Positions 1-7,650 are shown, counted from the stretch's first letter. The stretch is DNA of 13,331 nucleotides from Bryobacterales bacterium (GCA_003139735.1 PLGA01000505.1:4558-17888), one strand, 5' to 3'. Program-made: numbers and translations. The notes: generated by a model not told the origin, from the letters alone.

Positions 1-519
1 CCCATGTACAAACGGGCGCACCGCGGCATCAGCTATCTGCCGCAGGAAGCCTCCGTCTTCCGCAAGCTCACGGTGGAGGAAAACCTGATGGCGATCCTCG
101 AAACCTTGCCTCTGCGCTCCCGCGAACGCCGCGAGAAGAGGGATCGATTGATCGACCAGCTCGGGCTCGATAAGGTGCGGCTCAGCCAGGGATACATGCT
201 TTCGGGCGGTGAGCGCCGGCGCGTCGAGATCGCCCGGTCCCTGGTCATCGACCCTCGCTTTCTGCTGCTCGACGAGCCGTTCTCCGGCATCGACCCCATC
301 CAGGTGCTGGAGTTGCAGCGCATCATCTTCGACCTGAAGCGCCAGGGCATCGGGATTCTGGTGACCGACCATAACGTGAGCGAAACCCTGGCTGTCACCG
401 ACTGGGCCTATATCATCAACGAAGGCGAGATCTTCCGGGCCGGCACTCCCGAAGCGCTGGCGCGCGATCCCGAGGTCCGCCGCGTCTATTTGGGAGAAAC
501 CTTCACTTTGCGCGTGTAG
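1..519 (+). CDS. lptB: LptB-like ABC transporter ATPase, 3' part only
   Basis: This is the C-terminal part of the cytoplasmic ATPase that powers the LptBFGC machine moving lipopolysaccharide to the outer membrane. The 5' end, including Walker A, lies outside the window; the frame is already open at base 1, so the ATG at 4 is internal. Numbering from that ATG, the sequence shows the Q-loop in YLPQEAS (Q14), an ABC signature LSGGE (66-70), Walker B LLLDEP (87-92), the D-loop region FSGIDP and the switch histidine in TDHN (H123). The order and spacing are those of LptB, and the segment [22 protein letters not shown] is very typical of that family rather than of amino-acid importers. It ends at TAG 517-519, 14 bp before the next gene, so the two may be cotranscribed. 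The family call is confident; the exact subunit name rests on motif resemblance. Confidence 0.9.
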   Translation, partial: PMYKRAHRGISYLPQEASVFRKLTVEENLMAILETLPLRSRERREKRDRLIDQLGLDKVRLSQGYMLSGGERRRVEIARSLVIDPRFLLLDEPFSGIDPIQVLELQRIIFDLKRQGIGILVTDHNVSETLAVTDWAYIINEGEIFRAGTPEALARDPEVRRVYLGETFTLRV

Positions 520-533
520 AAATAGGAAATCCC

Positions 534-1130
534 ATGAAACCTCTCTTCCTGATCCTGCTCGGCGCGGCGGCCGCCATCGCCCAACCCGTGACTTTCGGAG
601 TGAAGGTGGGCGTGCCTTTGACCGACTTCTTTTCCACCGTGGAAAGCAAGAATTTCGGCTTCAACTCCAACACCAAGCAGTACATCGCCGGGGGAACGGT
701 GGAAGTGCGTTTGCCCTTCGGCCTGGGGGTGGAGCTCGACGGGCTCTACCACCCGCTGAGTTACGGCGGCGCTTCCGGCGCGTCAACCGAGGCGGTCACC
801 GCGCACTCGTTTGAATTTCCTCTGCTGGTCAAGTATCGTTTCCCGACCAAGGTCGTGAAGCCCTTTATCGACGCCGGCGTGGCGTTCTCCACGCTGAGCG
901 ACCTGAAGACCACCGTCGTCACCACCCTGGGCATTTCCAACGCTCCCTCCACCACCAAGAACCCCATGGGCTTCGTGATGGGCGGCGGAGTGGACATTCA
1001 TCTGCTAATCATCCACATCCAGCCGGAAATTCGCTATACCCACTGGGGCTCGGCGGCCTTCGTGGATCCGCTCTCCCTGGTGCAGGGGTCGCAGAACCAG
1101 GCCGAGTTCCTTTTAGGCGTCACGTTTTAA
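534..1130 (+). CDS. Small outer-membrane beta-barrel protein
   Basis: A 198-residue secreted protein. Residues 1-16 form a short Sec signal peptide (hydrophobic core FLILLGAAAAIA, probable cleavage before Q17). The rest alternates hydrophobic and polar residues in strand-like stretches (VTFGVKVGVPL, GGTVEVRLPF, GVELDGLYHPL, FEFPLLVKYRF, VKPFIDAGVAF, IHIQPEIRYTHW) and ends in FLLGVTF with a terminal Phe, the usual beta-signal of outer-membrane barrels. This fits the OmpA/PorT-like eight-stranded barrel type (outer membrane beta-barrel domain). An AGGAAA ribosome site at 524-529 supports the ATG at 534. It follows lptB by 14 bp, which may reflect shared envelope biogenesis. The substrate or structural role is not recognisable. 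Confidence 0.8.
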   Translation: MKPLFLILLGAAAAIAQPVTFGVKVGVPLTDFFSTVESKNFGFNSNTKQYIAGGTVEVRLPFGLGVELDGLYHPLSYGGASGASTEAVTAHSFEFPLLVKYRFPTKVVKPFIDAGVAFSTLSDLKTTVVTTLGISNAPSTTKNPMGFVMGGGVDIHLLIIHIQPEIRYTHWGSAAFVDPLSLVQGSQNQAEFLLGVTF

Positions 1131-1163
1131 CGTGCGCGTCGAAATGTACGAGAATGGAACCTG

Positions 1164-1394
1164 ATGCAACGCTTCGATCGAATTACGTGGAACCCCGATC
1201 GGATGAATGGTCAGCCGTGCATCCGAGATATGCGGTTGACTGTGCGCAGGGTGGTTGAGAGCGCCGCGATATACCCGAATCGGGACGACCTGTTTCGGAA
1301 CTATCCCGAGTTGGATCCCGAGGATGTTCGGCAGGCGCTGGCGTTCGCTGCCGCCAATCTCGAAGACAGCGCGAGCGAGACTCATGCTGTTTGA
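1164..1394 (+). CDS. DUF433 family protein, probable antitoxin
   Basis: A 76-residue protein with the DUF433 pattern: an N-terminal ITWNPDRMNGQPCIRDMRLTVRRVV segment (compare the family's typical ...P...GKPcIrGtRi.V..i), then YPELDPEDVRQALAFAAANLED. DUF433 proteins are small winged-helix-like proteins that commonly sit directly before a DUF5615 PIN-like partner and are treated as VapB-type antitoxins; that role is taken from the family, not shown here. The stop TGA (1392-1394) lies in the same reading frame as the downstream gene, whose ATG is 15 bp further on, so translation is probably coupled. No strong Shine-Dalgarno sequence precedes the ATG. Conserved residues look intact. Confidence 0.8.
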   Translation: MQRFDRITWNPDRMNGQPCIRDMRLTVRRVVESAAIYPNRDDLFRNYPELDPEDVRQALAFAAANLEDSASETHAV

Positions 1395-1409
1395 TTGACG
1401 CAGCCGAAG

Positions 1410-1787
1410 ATGCGTTTGATCCTCGACCAGGGCGTTCCGCGAGATGCCGCGACATTCTTACGTGAGAGCGGTTTCGGCTGTACGCACGTGGGTGAAATCG
1501 GGATGTGGGCGGCCGCCGACAGCGAGATTCTCGCGTGGGCGCTTGAACAAGCTGCGGTCGTGGTTACGCTGGACGCCGACTTCCACGCCATGCTCGCCGT
1601 GTCATCGGCGAGTGGGCCTTCCGTCATTCGCATACGAATTGAAGGTCTGGATGCGGCAGCGATGGCTGCCATCCTTCGGTGGGTGCTCGCCAACTACGAG
1701 GCCGATTTGGCGCGCGGTTGCGTGGTCAGCGTCAAGTCGCGCAAAATCACGTCCCACAAACTGCCCATCGGCGGCACGTCCGAATAA
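1410..1787 (+). CDS. DUF5615 PIN-like protein, probable toxin
   Basis: A 125-residue protein beginning MRLILDQGVPRDAATFLRES, the usual start of DUF5615 (PIN-like, Mut7-C-related) proteins. Acidic residues expected in a PIN-type metal site are present: D6, D37, E39, D55 and D57 (the last two in VVTLDADF). PIN-fold toxins are Mg-dependent ribonucleases, and DUF5615 members are paired with DUF433 antitoxins; activity here is inferred. I chose ATG 1410 because the family begins at this point. A TTG at 1395, abutting the upstream stop, would add five residues (MTQPK). The gene shares its reading frame with the DUF433 gene, with only the TGA and 15 bp between them. It appears complete, ending in TAA at 1785-1787. 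Confidence 0.78.
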   Translation: MRLILDQGVPRDAATFLRESGFGCTHVGEIGMWAAADSEILAWALEQAAVVVTLDADFHAMLAVSSASGPSVIRIRIEGLDAAAMAAILRWVLANYEADLARGCVVSVKSRKITSHKLPIGGTSE

Positions 1788-1899
1788 CATGATCGCCCAG
1801 CTACGGCGAATGCAGCTAACGGACATCGACGCCGGTGCCTGGCCCGGAATGCCCATACGCCAGTTTGCCATCGCGGGGCCGGAGTTCGGTTAGGGACTC

Positions 1900-2919
1900 A
1901 TGTTTACGACTACGGAGCAATTGGAAGAGGCGCTTTCCAGGCCCACGGCGCGCGATTGCGAGGCGCTGGCGGAACTGGAGGGCGACCTCCTGATTCTCGG
2001 GGCGGGCGGCAAAATGGGACCGAGCCTCGCCGTGCGGGCGAAGCGCGCCATCGATGAGGCGGGCTTGCGCAAGCGTGTGACGGCCGTCGCGCGTTTCAGC
2101 GGCGCGGGCCTGCGGGAAAGGCTGTCGGAAGCCGGAATCGAAACCATCCGCGCCGATTTGCTGGAACGGGATGGGCTGCGCGCATTGCCGGAGGCCCCCA
2201 ACGTAATCTTGATGGCCGGCCGGAAGTTCGGCTCCCAGGGCGGCGAGCACTGGACTTGGGCGACGAATGTCCTCCTCCCCGCGTTGGCGGCCGAGCGTTA
2301 TCGCCATTCCCGCTTCGTGGTGTTTTCGTCGGGCAACGTTTACCCGCTGCGGGAAATCGCGGAAGGCGGCGCGGACGAACAAACCGCGACGGAACCGGTG
2401 GGCGAGTACGCCCAATCGGTCCGCGGCCGCGAGCGCGTTTTTGAGCACTATGCCGAACGGTGGGGCGTTCCGAGCGTCCTGCTGCGGCTGAACTACGCGG
2501 TGGAAATGCGCTACGGAGTGCTGGCGGATATCGGCAGGAAGGTGTACCGGCGCCAGCCGATCGATGTGACTATGGGGAGCGTCAACGTCATCTGGCAGGG
2601 CGACGCCAATTCGGTCGCGTTGCGGTCGTTTCCCCTGTGCTCCTGTCCGCCCGAGCGGCTCAATCTGACCGGCCCTGAGACACTCTCCGTACGGGCCCTC
2701 GCGGAACACTTTGGCCGGCTCTTCGGGGTGGAACCGATCCTCGAAGGCGCGGAGGCGGACTCCGCTTTGCTGAGCGATGCCGGAAAGTGCGGGCGGCTGT
2801 TCGGATCCCCTGCGGCGCCCGCGGCGGAAGTGGTGGAATGGGTGGCCGAATGGATTCGCAGCGGAGGAGAGTCGCTCGAGAAGCCGACCCATTTTGAAGT
2901 CAGGGATGGGAGGTTCTGA
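1900..2919 (+). CDS. NAD-dependent epimerase/dehydratase family protein (extended SDR-like)
   Basis: A 339-residue Rossmann-fold protein. The dinucleotide-binding glycine motif GAGGKMG is at 34-40, a little further from the N-terminus than usual, and SSGNVYP at 143-149 corresponds to the catalytic-serine strand of extended SDRs. The tyrosine is Y170 (GEYAQSVRGRE), but the lysine expected four residues later is V174, with the Glu at +8 retained. The enzyme may therefore use altered chemistry, or only bind the cofactor and substrate. The end is intact, including a substrate-domain segment LNLTGPETLSVRALAEHFG. The ribosome site AGGGA (1892-1896) lies just before ATG 1900. It is followed after 3 bp by a DHDPS-family gene, so the two almost certainly act in one pathway, possibly sugar- or keto-acid catabolism. 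The substrate is unknown. Confidence 0.85.
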   Translation: MFTTTEQLEEALSRPTARDCEALAELEGDLLILGAGGKMGPSLAVRAKRAIDEAGLRKRVTAVARFSGAGLRERLSEAGIETIRADLLERDGLRALPEAPNVILMAGRKFGSQGGEHWTWATNVLLPALAAERYRHSRFVVFSSGNVYPLREIAEGGADEQTATEPVGEYAQSVRGRERVFEHYAERWGVPSVLLRLNYAVEMRYGVLADIGRKVYRRQPIDVTMGSVNVIWQGDANSVALRSFPLCSCPPERLNLTGPETLSVRALAEHFGRLFGVEPILEGAEADSALLSDAGKCGRLFGSPAAPAAEVVEWVAEWIRSGGESLEKPTHFEVRDGRF

Positions 2920-2922
2920 GGC

Positions 2923-3942
2923 GTGACGTGGCGCGAGAGCCTTCGCAAAGGCGTGGTGATTCCGGCGCATCCCCTGGCGCTGACGGCCGGCCGGAAACTG
3001 GACGAGCGCCGCCAGCGCGCGCTCACCCGGTATTATCTGGCCGCGGGCGCGGGCGGCGTCGCGGCCGGCGTACACACCACGCAATTCGCCATTCACGATC
3101 CGCGGGTTGGCTTGTACCGGCCGGTCCTCGAATTGGCCATGGAGGAACTGAGGGGCGCGGACGCCATACGGGTGGCTGGAATCGTGGGCGCAACCGGGCC
3201 GGCCCTGGCTGAAGCGCGACTGGCCCGCGATCTTGGCTACCATGCCGGATTGGTTAGCATGGCGGCGCTGCCGGGGGCCACCGAAGCCGAGTTGCTGGAA
3301 CACGTCCGCGCGATCGCCGAAGCGATCCCGGTGTTCGGATTCTATTTGCAGCCCGCGGTGGGCGGCCGGCTTCTGCCGGTCGGATTCTGGCGGCGGATGG
3401 CGGAGATAGAGAACGTGGTGGCCATCAAGATCGCCCCCTTCAACCGGTACCAGACGCTCGATGTGGTGCGGGCGGTGGCGGAATCCGGGCGCGCCGGCGA
3501 GATCGCGCTGTACACCGGAAACGACGACCACATTATCCTGGATCTGCTCACTCCTTTCCGGGTAGGGGCGAGCATTTTGCGGATGGCGGGCGGGCTGCTG
3601 GGACACTGGGCGGTCTGGACGCGGACCGCCGTCGCGCAACTGCGCGAGATTCAGGCTCAGGCCGGCGAACCGGCAAGTTCCCGCGAGTGGCTGTCCCTGG
3701 CAGAGGAGGTTACCGACGCCAACGCGGCGCTCTTCGACGCGGCCCACGGATTTCACGGCTGCATCGCGGGCATCCATGAAATCCTGCGGCGCCAGGGGCT
3801 GATGGAGGGCCGCTGGTGTCTGGACCCGCGCGAGGACCTTTCCCCCGGCCAGATGGAAGAGATCGACCGCGTCCACCGCGAGTACCCGCATTTGAACGAC
3901 GATGCGTTTGTCGCGGAGCATCTCGACGAGTGGCTGCGGTAA
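2923..3942 (+). CDS. Dihydrodipicolinate synthase (DapA) family aldolase-like protein
   Basis: A 339-residue class I aldolase-type TIM barrel of the DHDPS/N-acetylneuraminate lyase family. Residues 51-54 (HTTQ) match the position of the paired threonines of DapA, Y141 (FGFYLQP) the catalytic tyrosine, and K169 (VVAIKIAPFN) the Schiff-base lysine, so the core machinery looks intact. Length exceeds the roughly 290-300 residues of true DapA, mainly through a C-terminal extension. The GTG start at 2923 is 3 bp after the epimerase stop, and GGGAGG at about 2908-2913 is a good ribosome site. The pairing with an SDR suggests a catabolic pathway for a sugar acid or similar 2-keto compound rather than lysine synthesis. 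The substrate cannot be read from sequence. Confidence 0.83.
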   Translation: MTWRESLRKGVVIPAHPLALTAGRKLDERRQRALTRYYLAAGAGGVAAGVHTTQFAIHDPRVGLYRPVLELAMEELRGADAIRVAGIVGATGPALAEARLARDLGYHAGLVSMAALPGATEAELLEHVRAIAEAIPVFGFYLQPAVGGRLLPVGFWRRMAEIENVVAIKIAPFNRYQTLDVVRAVAESGRAGEIALYTGNDDHIILDLLTPFRVGASILRMAGGLLGHWAVWTRTAVAQLREIQAQAGEPASSREWLSLAEEVTDANAALFDAAHGFHGCIAGIHEILRRQGLMEGRWCLDPREDLSPGQMEEIDRVHREYPHLNDDAFVAEHLDEWLR

Positions 3943-3945
3943 GCT

Positions 3946-4130
3946 TTCTTGCGGCAGGACCCGCGTTCGGCGGCCCTTGAGATCTGGCGGCGATCCCCGG
4001 CAACCGCTTAGAGGCCCTGAAAGGCTCCAGGAAAGGGCGGTCCAGCATCCGAATTAACGATCGGCGCCGCCTCTGGTTTGTTTGGAAAGACGGAGACGCC
4101 TACGACGTGGAGATTATGGACACCGTACAC
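3946..4130 (+). pseudogene. HigB-type (RelE/ParE superfamily) toxin remnant, 5'-truncated and frameshifted
   Basis: From 3981 the frame reads DLAAIPGNRLEAL, then KGSRKGRSSIRIND, then a WKDGDAYDVEIMD segment. This is the C-terminal half of a HigB killer protein, whose family pattern is ...LEDL..pPGNRLEALkGdR.GqySIRINdqWRicF.W.dGDAYdVEIvDyH. The frame is closed immediately upstream by TGA 3978-3980. In the neighbouring frame (3949-3981) the bases read LRQDPRSAALE, which fits the preceding family segment (LrQL.aA..LED) at the right length, so loss of one base near 3981 explains the break. The N-terminal half is absent because the sequence runs directly into the DHDPS stop at 3942. The normal stop after DYH is also missing, and the frame continues into unrelated sequence up to TAA 4338-4340. 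No intact HigA partner is visible. Confidence 0.65.
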
Positions 4131-4396
4131 GGGCGATACAAGATTGTTGGGTTCCGGAAGATCCTCAGGAGGCCGACCTGGGACGTCAAGGCTCCTGCAA
4201 ATGCCGACCGGGCGCGGGGTTTCAGATCTCAGATTGCTTTTATCTTGATTCTTGCGACGAACAGGTGCAGAATATTGCCACAGGTTTTCTTCCTGGCGGG
4301 ATTGTACTTTGTATTCCTGTATTTTTTGTCCGCCCACTAACCCTCCGCCGCGTGACGCCTGATCGTTATTGGCTGGGAGAAGACTGTCGCCGCCGC
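4131..4396. other. Low-content region between the toxin remnant and the regulator gene
   Basis: No supported gene. The frame continuing from the HigB remnant stays open to 4340 but encodes no recognisable domain, only a hydrophobic tail (VFFLAGLYFVFLYFLSAH). Bases about 4218-4340 are noticeably richer in A and T than the neighbours and contain a short overlapping repeat (TCAGATC/TCAGAT), consistent with decayed or acquired sequence. The toxin remnant and the minus-strand regulator converge here, yet I see no convincing stem followed by a T-run that would serve as a terminator. Confidence 0.5.
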
Positions 4397-5761
4397 TTAC
4401 GACGGCAGTCCGAGTTCGCGCAGTTTTCTGTATAGGTTCCGCTCGCTGATTCCCAGGATCCTGGCGGCGTTGCCGCGGTGACCGCCGCTGGCCTCCAGCG
4501 CCAGGCGGACGTGCGTCCGTTCCAGCTCCTCCAGAGTCGGCAGGCGCGCGCCATCGGCGGGCTGAACCGTCCGTCCTACAACGGTTGGGGCTCCGATCGC
4601 CGGAGGCAAATGGGCGGGAAGAATTTCCTCGCCTTCGCACACCACCATGGCGGCTTCCACGGCATGGAGTAGCTCACGCACATTCCCCGGCCAAGCGTGA
4701 TTCCGCAGCGCCTGAAGCGCCGCCTCGCCGATTCGCTTGCGCGATCCGAAGCGTTCGTTCAGCACGGCGACGAAGCGATTCGCCAAAAGGCCGATGTCGC
4801 CGTCTCGCTCCCGAAGCGGCGGAATCTTCAGAGTGATGGTGCTCATGCGGTAATAAAGGTCCCCGCGGAACAGGCCCTTGCCGGCCATCGCGCTCAGGTC
4901 CCGGTTGGTAGCGGCGAGGACGCGGACATCCACGCGAACCTCTTTGGTACCGCCGACGCGCCGGAACTCGGACGTGTCCAACACGCGTAGCAGCGCAGTC
5001 TGGGTGGACAGGCTGATCTCGCCCACTTCGTCGAGAAAGATCGTTCCGCCGTGGGCCACTTCGAACAGACCCGGTTTGGCGCGTTCGGCCCCCGTGAAGG
5101 CCCCGCGTTCATGGCCGAACAACTCGGTTTGCAGCAGGCTTTCCTGTAGCGCGGCGCAGTCCACCACCACGAACGGCTTGGACTTCCGGGCGCTGCGGGC
5201 GTGAATCAGCTTGGCGACGCGCTCTTTGCCCGATCCGGTTTCGCCGGTGATGAGCACGGTGGAATCGCTAGGGCCCACGCGGTCGATCAATTGGAGCAGG
5301 CGGCGAAACTCGGGGCTGTCACCGAGGAAAGAATCGGCCTGATCCGGCGGGGTCAGTCCGCGCTCCAGGAGACTGGCCCTCTGACTCAGGGAACGCCTCT
5401 CTACGGCCCGCTGAATGCGAATCTGGAGCTCGTCGAGCGGGCACGGCTTCACCACGTAATCGAACGCGCCGATGCGGATCGCCTCGATCGCAGTATCGAT
5501 GGACCCGTGGCCGGTCAGCATGACGATCTCCGCCGATGAATTGCGGGTGCGGATGGCCTTGAGGGTTTCCAGACCGTCCATCCCCGGCAGGCGCAGATCC
5601 AGCAGAACCACCGCTGGCTCCAGTTGTTCCACCTTCTCAACCGCTTCTTCGCCGGAACTCGCGGTCCAGACCTGGTGCCCCAGGCGCCGCAGCTCGTTCG
5701 CCATCACGTGGCGGAACGCCGCGTCATCGTCTACCAGGAGGATGGAAGCCGTCGTCGTCAT
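4397..5761 (-). CDS. NtrC-family sigma-54-dependent response regulator
   Basis: A 454-residue bacterial enhancer-binding protein that would activate sigma-54 RNA polymerase when phosphorylated by the adjacent kinase. The receiver domain spans about 5-120, with acidic pocket D11/D12, phospho-acceptor D55 (VVLLDLRLPG) and K105. The AAA+ domain spans about 145-385, with Walker A GETGSGKE (173-180), the sigma-54 contact loop GAFTGA (220-225), Walker B IFLDEVGE (241-248) and a WPGNVREL segment. A Fis-type helix-turn-helix occupies about 415-452 (GNAARILGISERNLYRKL). All key residues are present, so it should be active. The ATG (complement 5759-5761) overlaps the kinase stop as TGATG, indicating translational coupling. 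A GTG one codon upstream is an alternative start. Its likely targets are the paired dyads at 7712-7750. Confidence 0.93.
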   Translation of the reverse strand: MTTTASILLVDDDAAFRHVMANELRRLGHQVWTASSGEEAVEKVEQLEPAVVLLDLRLPGMDGLETLKAIRTRNSSAEIVMLTGHGSIDTAIEAIRIGAFDYVVKPCPLDELQIRIQRAVERRSLSQRASLLERGLTPPDQADSFLGDSPEFRRLLQLIDRVGPSDSTVLITGETGSGKERVAKLIHARSARKSKPFVVVDCAALQESLLQTELFGHERGAFTGAERAKPGLFEVAHGGTIFLDEVGEISLSTQTALLRVLDTSEFRRVGGTKEVRVDVRVLAATNRDLSAMAGKGLFRGDLYYRMSTITLKIPPLRERDGDIGLLANRFVAVLNERFGSRKRIGEAALQALRNHAWPGNVRELLHAVEAAMVVCEGEEILPAHLPPAIGAPTVVGRTVQPADGARLPTLEELERTHVRLALEASGGHRGNAARILGISERNLYRKLRELGLPS

Positions 5762-7638
5762 CACGCTAACTCCCCCGCGTTGGTGAGCGCCGGGAACACG
5801 AGCTCGAACGTAGACCCCTCGCCCGGTGCGCTTTCGACCAGAATATCGCCGCCCCACCTTCTCACGAAGTTCAACGAGAGGAACAGGCCCAGGCCGGTAC
5901 CGCCCTGGCGTACGCTGAAGAACGGATCGAAGATGCGTTTGCGATTCTCCGCCGCGATGCCGCACCCGTTGTCGGTCACGCGGATGCGTATCGCATCTCC
6001 GGCTTCCACGCCGACAGACACCCTGCCGCCCGGTTTGCACGCCTGCACGGCATTCAGCAACAGGTTGATGAGCGCGTGCTGCAACTCGGCTTCGTCCGCG
6101 CGGACGTGTATGCCCGCAGGGACGGGCGGCGCTTCGATCCGGACCGATTGGGCGCGCGCCGTGGGGTCGATCAGGCGCGCAACAGCGGCGATGGAGGAGG
6201 AGATGTCCACGATGTCGCCCTCCGAGCGCTGGCCGCGCGACATGCGCAGAAAATGCTGCGTGATCGTCCGGCAGCGCAGGATTTGTTCACGCGCGATGGT
6301 TGCGCTCTCCCTGATGCGCTCGTGGTCCGGCTCGCCGTTCCCGCCGGGCGGGTTCTCGCGCAGGATGCCCTCCACGCAGGTGAGCACCGTGGCCAGCGGC
6401 GTATTCAGCTCGTGGGAGAAGCCGGATGCCAAAGTTCCCAGTGACGCGAGCCGGTGCGATTCGGCCAGGTGGGCCTCCGCCGTGCGCCGCTCGGAGATGT
6501 CGCGCCAGACCTCGACGACCTGCAGCAGGTTGCCGGCGGAGTCCAGAATCGGCGAGGCGTGGACTTCCTCCCAGGCCACCGCCCCTTGCGCGGTGTGGCG
6601 CTCGCAAATGCGGACCTGCCGCGCGCCCGATTGCAGGCAGACGACCGTGGGGCAGTCCGCCACGTTGCATCCCACCGCTCCCAGGTCGCGACAGCAGCAG
6701 CCCAGCACATCCGCGCGGGATTGTTGCACGCGTTGCAGAAACGCGTCGTTGGCGGCGATCACGTTGCGGCTCGCATCGAGCACCACAATGCCGTCGTCAA
6801 TGCTGTTGATGATGGTTTCGAGCCGCTCGCGCTGGGTGCGCACTTCTCCCACCAGCCCCGTGACCGAATCGGCCATGGCATTAAACTCGCGCCCCAGCCA
6901 GGAGAGCGTATCGGAGCCTTCGGCGGGAACGCGCCGGCCCAGGTCGCCGCCGGAAATCTGGCGCGCGGCCGTCTCGAAACGCTGCAAGCGGCGCAACACG
7001 GCGAAGCGGATCACCGTGCCGATCGCGCCCACCAGCAGAAGCGTAATACCGGCCGTGCTAGCCACCAGCCAACGGAGGTCCCTGGTGGTCTCCGCGCGGA
7101 GTTCTTCGGCATTGTAATCGAGAATCAGAATCCCGTTGATCTTGTGGCTCGGATCGTGGCAGCCGTAGCATTCCTGGCGGTTCCGGATCGGTATCACGGT
7201 GCGCAGGATTGATCCGCCGCGGGTCTCGATGATCCGGCTCGATCCGCGCTCGTTGGGCGAATAGCGGTGGCATGCCTGGCAGGTCGGCGAAGAGATCTGG
7301 AGGTCGGGATCGGGTACGCGCGATCCCGGCGCGGGATACCGTTCGGCCCCGGTACGGTCCAGTAGGACCAGGTGTTCGACGCGAGCCTGCTTGCGGAAGC
7401 TGTCGATCATCTTGGCGATCAGCGTCCGGTCATTTTCGATCATCTGGTGTTCGAGCGCCACCCGGATCAAGTCGCCCTCGGCCAGCGCCGTGTTGCGCGC
7501 GGTTTCGAGCAGCGTTTTCATGTGGTGCTGGGAGTAGAGGTAGGCGCTGCCCGCGCAGGCGAGCACAACCACCGCGGTAATCCCAACCGCCAATCCCGCT
7601 GTCATGCTGCCGAAAGACGGCTTCATCCCGTGAGCCAT
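5761..7638 (-). CDS. Membrane histidine kinase with periplasmic c-type heme motifs
   Basis: A 625-residue sensor kinase (numbered from ATG 7638). TM1 is at about 12-35. The periplasmic domain (36-188) contains two heme c attachment motifs, CQACH (C120-H124) and CYGCH (C157-H161). TM2 is at about 189-213, HAMP at 211-264 and a PAS domain at about 272-385 with a cysteine cluster (C314-316, C324, C329, C334, C345). The HisKA box is FSHELNTPL (H409). The ATPase domain has N-box LINLLLNA (525-530), G1 DNGCG (556-560), F-box IFDPFF and G2 GGTGLGL (579-585). Heme-c periplasmic sensor domains are known in Geobacter chemoreceptors, and a redox or heme-ligand signal is inferred here. Start uncertain: ATG 7626 (MKPSFG) or GTG 7662 are possible, and none has a strong ribosome site. 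It is the first gene of a two-gene unit with the NtrC-type regulator. Confidence 0.9.
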   Translation of the reverse strand: MAHGMKPSFGSMTAGLAVGITAVVVLACAGSAYLYSQHHMKTLLETARNTALAEGDLIRVALEHQMIENDRTLIAKMIDSFRKQARVEHLVLLDRTGAERYPAPGSRVPDPDLQISSPTCQACHRYSPNERGSSRIIETRGGSILRTVIPIRNRQECYGCHDPSHKINGILILDYNAEELRAETTRDLRWLVASTAGITLLLVGAIGTVIRFAVLRRLQRFETAARQISGGDLGRRVPAEGSDTLSWLGREFNAMADSVTGLVGEVRTQRERLETIINSIDDGIVVLDASRNVIAANDAFLQRVQQSRADVLGCCCRDLGAVGCNVADCPTVVCLQSGARQVRICERHTAQGAVAWEEVHASPILDSAGNLLQVVEVWRDISERRTAEAHLAESHRLASLGTLASGFSHELNTPLATVLTCVEGILRENPPGGNGEPDHERIRESATIAREQILRCRTITQHFLRMSRGQRSEGDIVDISSSIAAVARLIDPTARAQSVRIEAPPVPAGIHVRADEAELQHALINLLLNAVQACKPGGRVSVGVEAGDAIRIRVTDNGCGIAAENRKRIFDPFFSVRQGGTGLGLFLSLNFVRRWGGDILVESAPGEGSTFELVFPALTNAGELA

Positions 7639-7650
7639 TGGAATGGTCGC

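Noticed and set aside
1121..1134. Hairpin CACGT-TTTA-ACGTG over the stop of the barrel gene
   Set aside because: Only a 5-bp stem with no T-run after it, so not supported as a terminator.
1789..1893. 34-codon ORF between the DUF5615 and epimerase genes
   Set aside because: No ribosome site, no recognisable similarity, and its stop overlaps the epimerase ribosome site; most likely spacer.
1816..3921. 701-codon open frame on the minus strand
   Set aside because: It lies opposite the epimerase and DHDPS-family genes, shows no recognisable domain, and is Arg/Pro/His-rich, as expected of antisense frames in GC-rich coding DNA.
4107..4340. 77-codon ORF with a hydrophobic tail
   Set aside because: Its first codons are the end of the HigB remnant and the rest is an unrelated run-on into AT-richer sequence; no independent start signal.
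5624..7117. 497-codon open frame on the plus strand
   Set aside because: It is antisense to the regulator and kinase; low-complexity Ser/Arg/Thr-rich translation without a domain.
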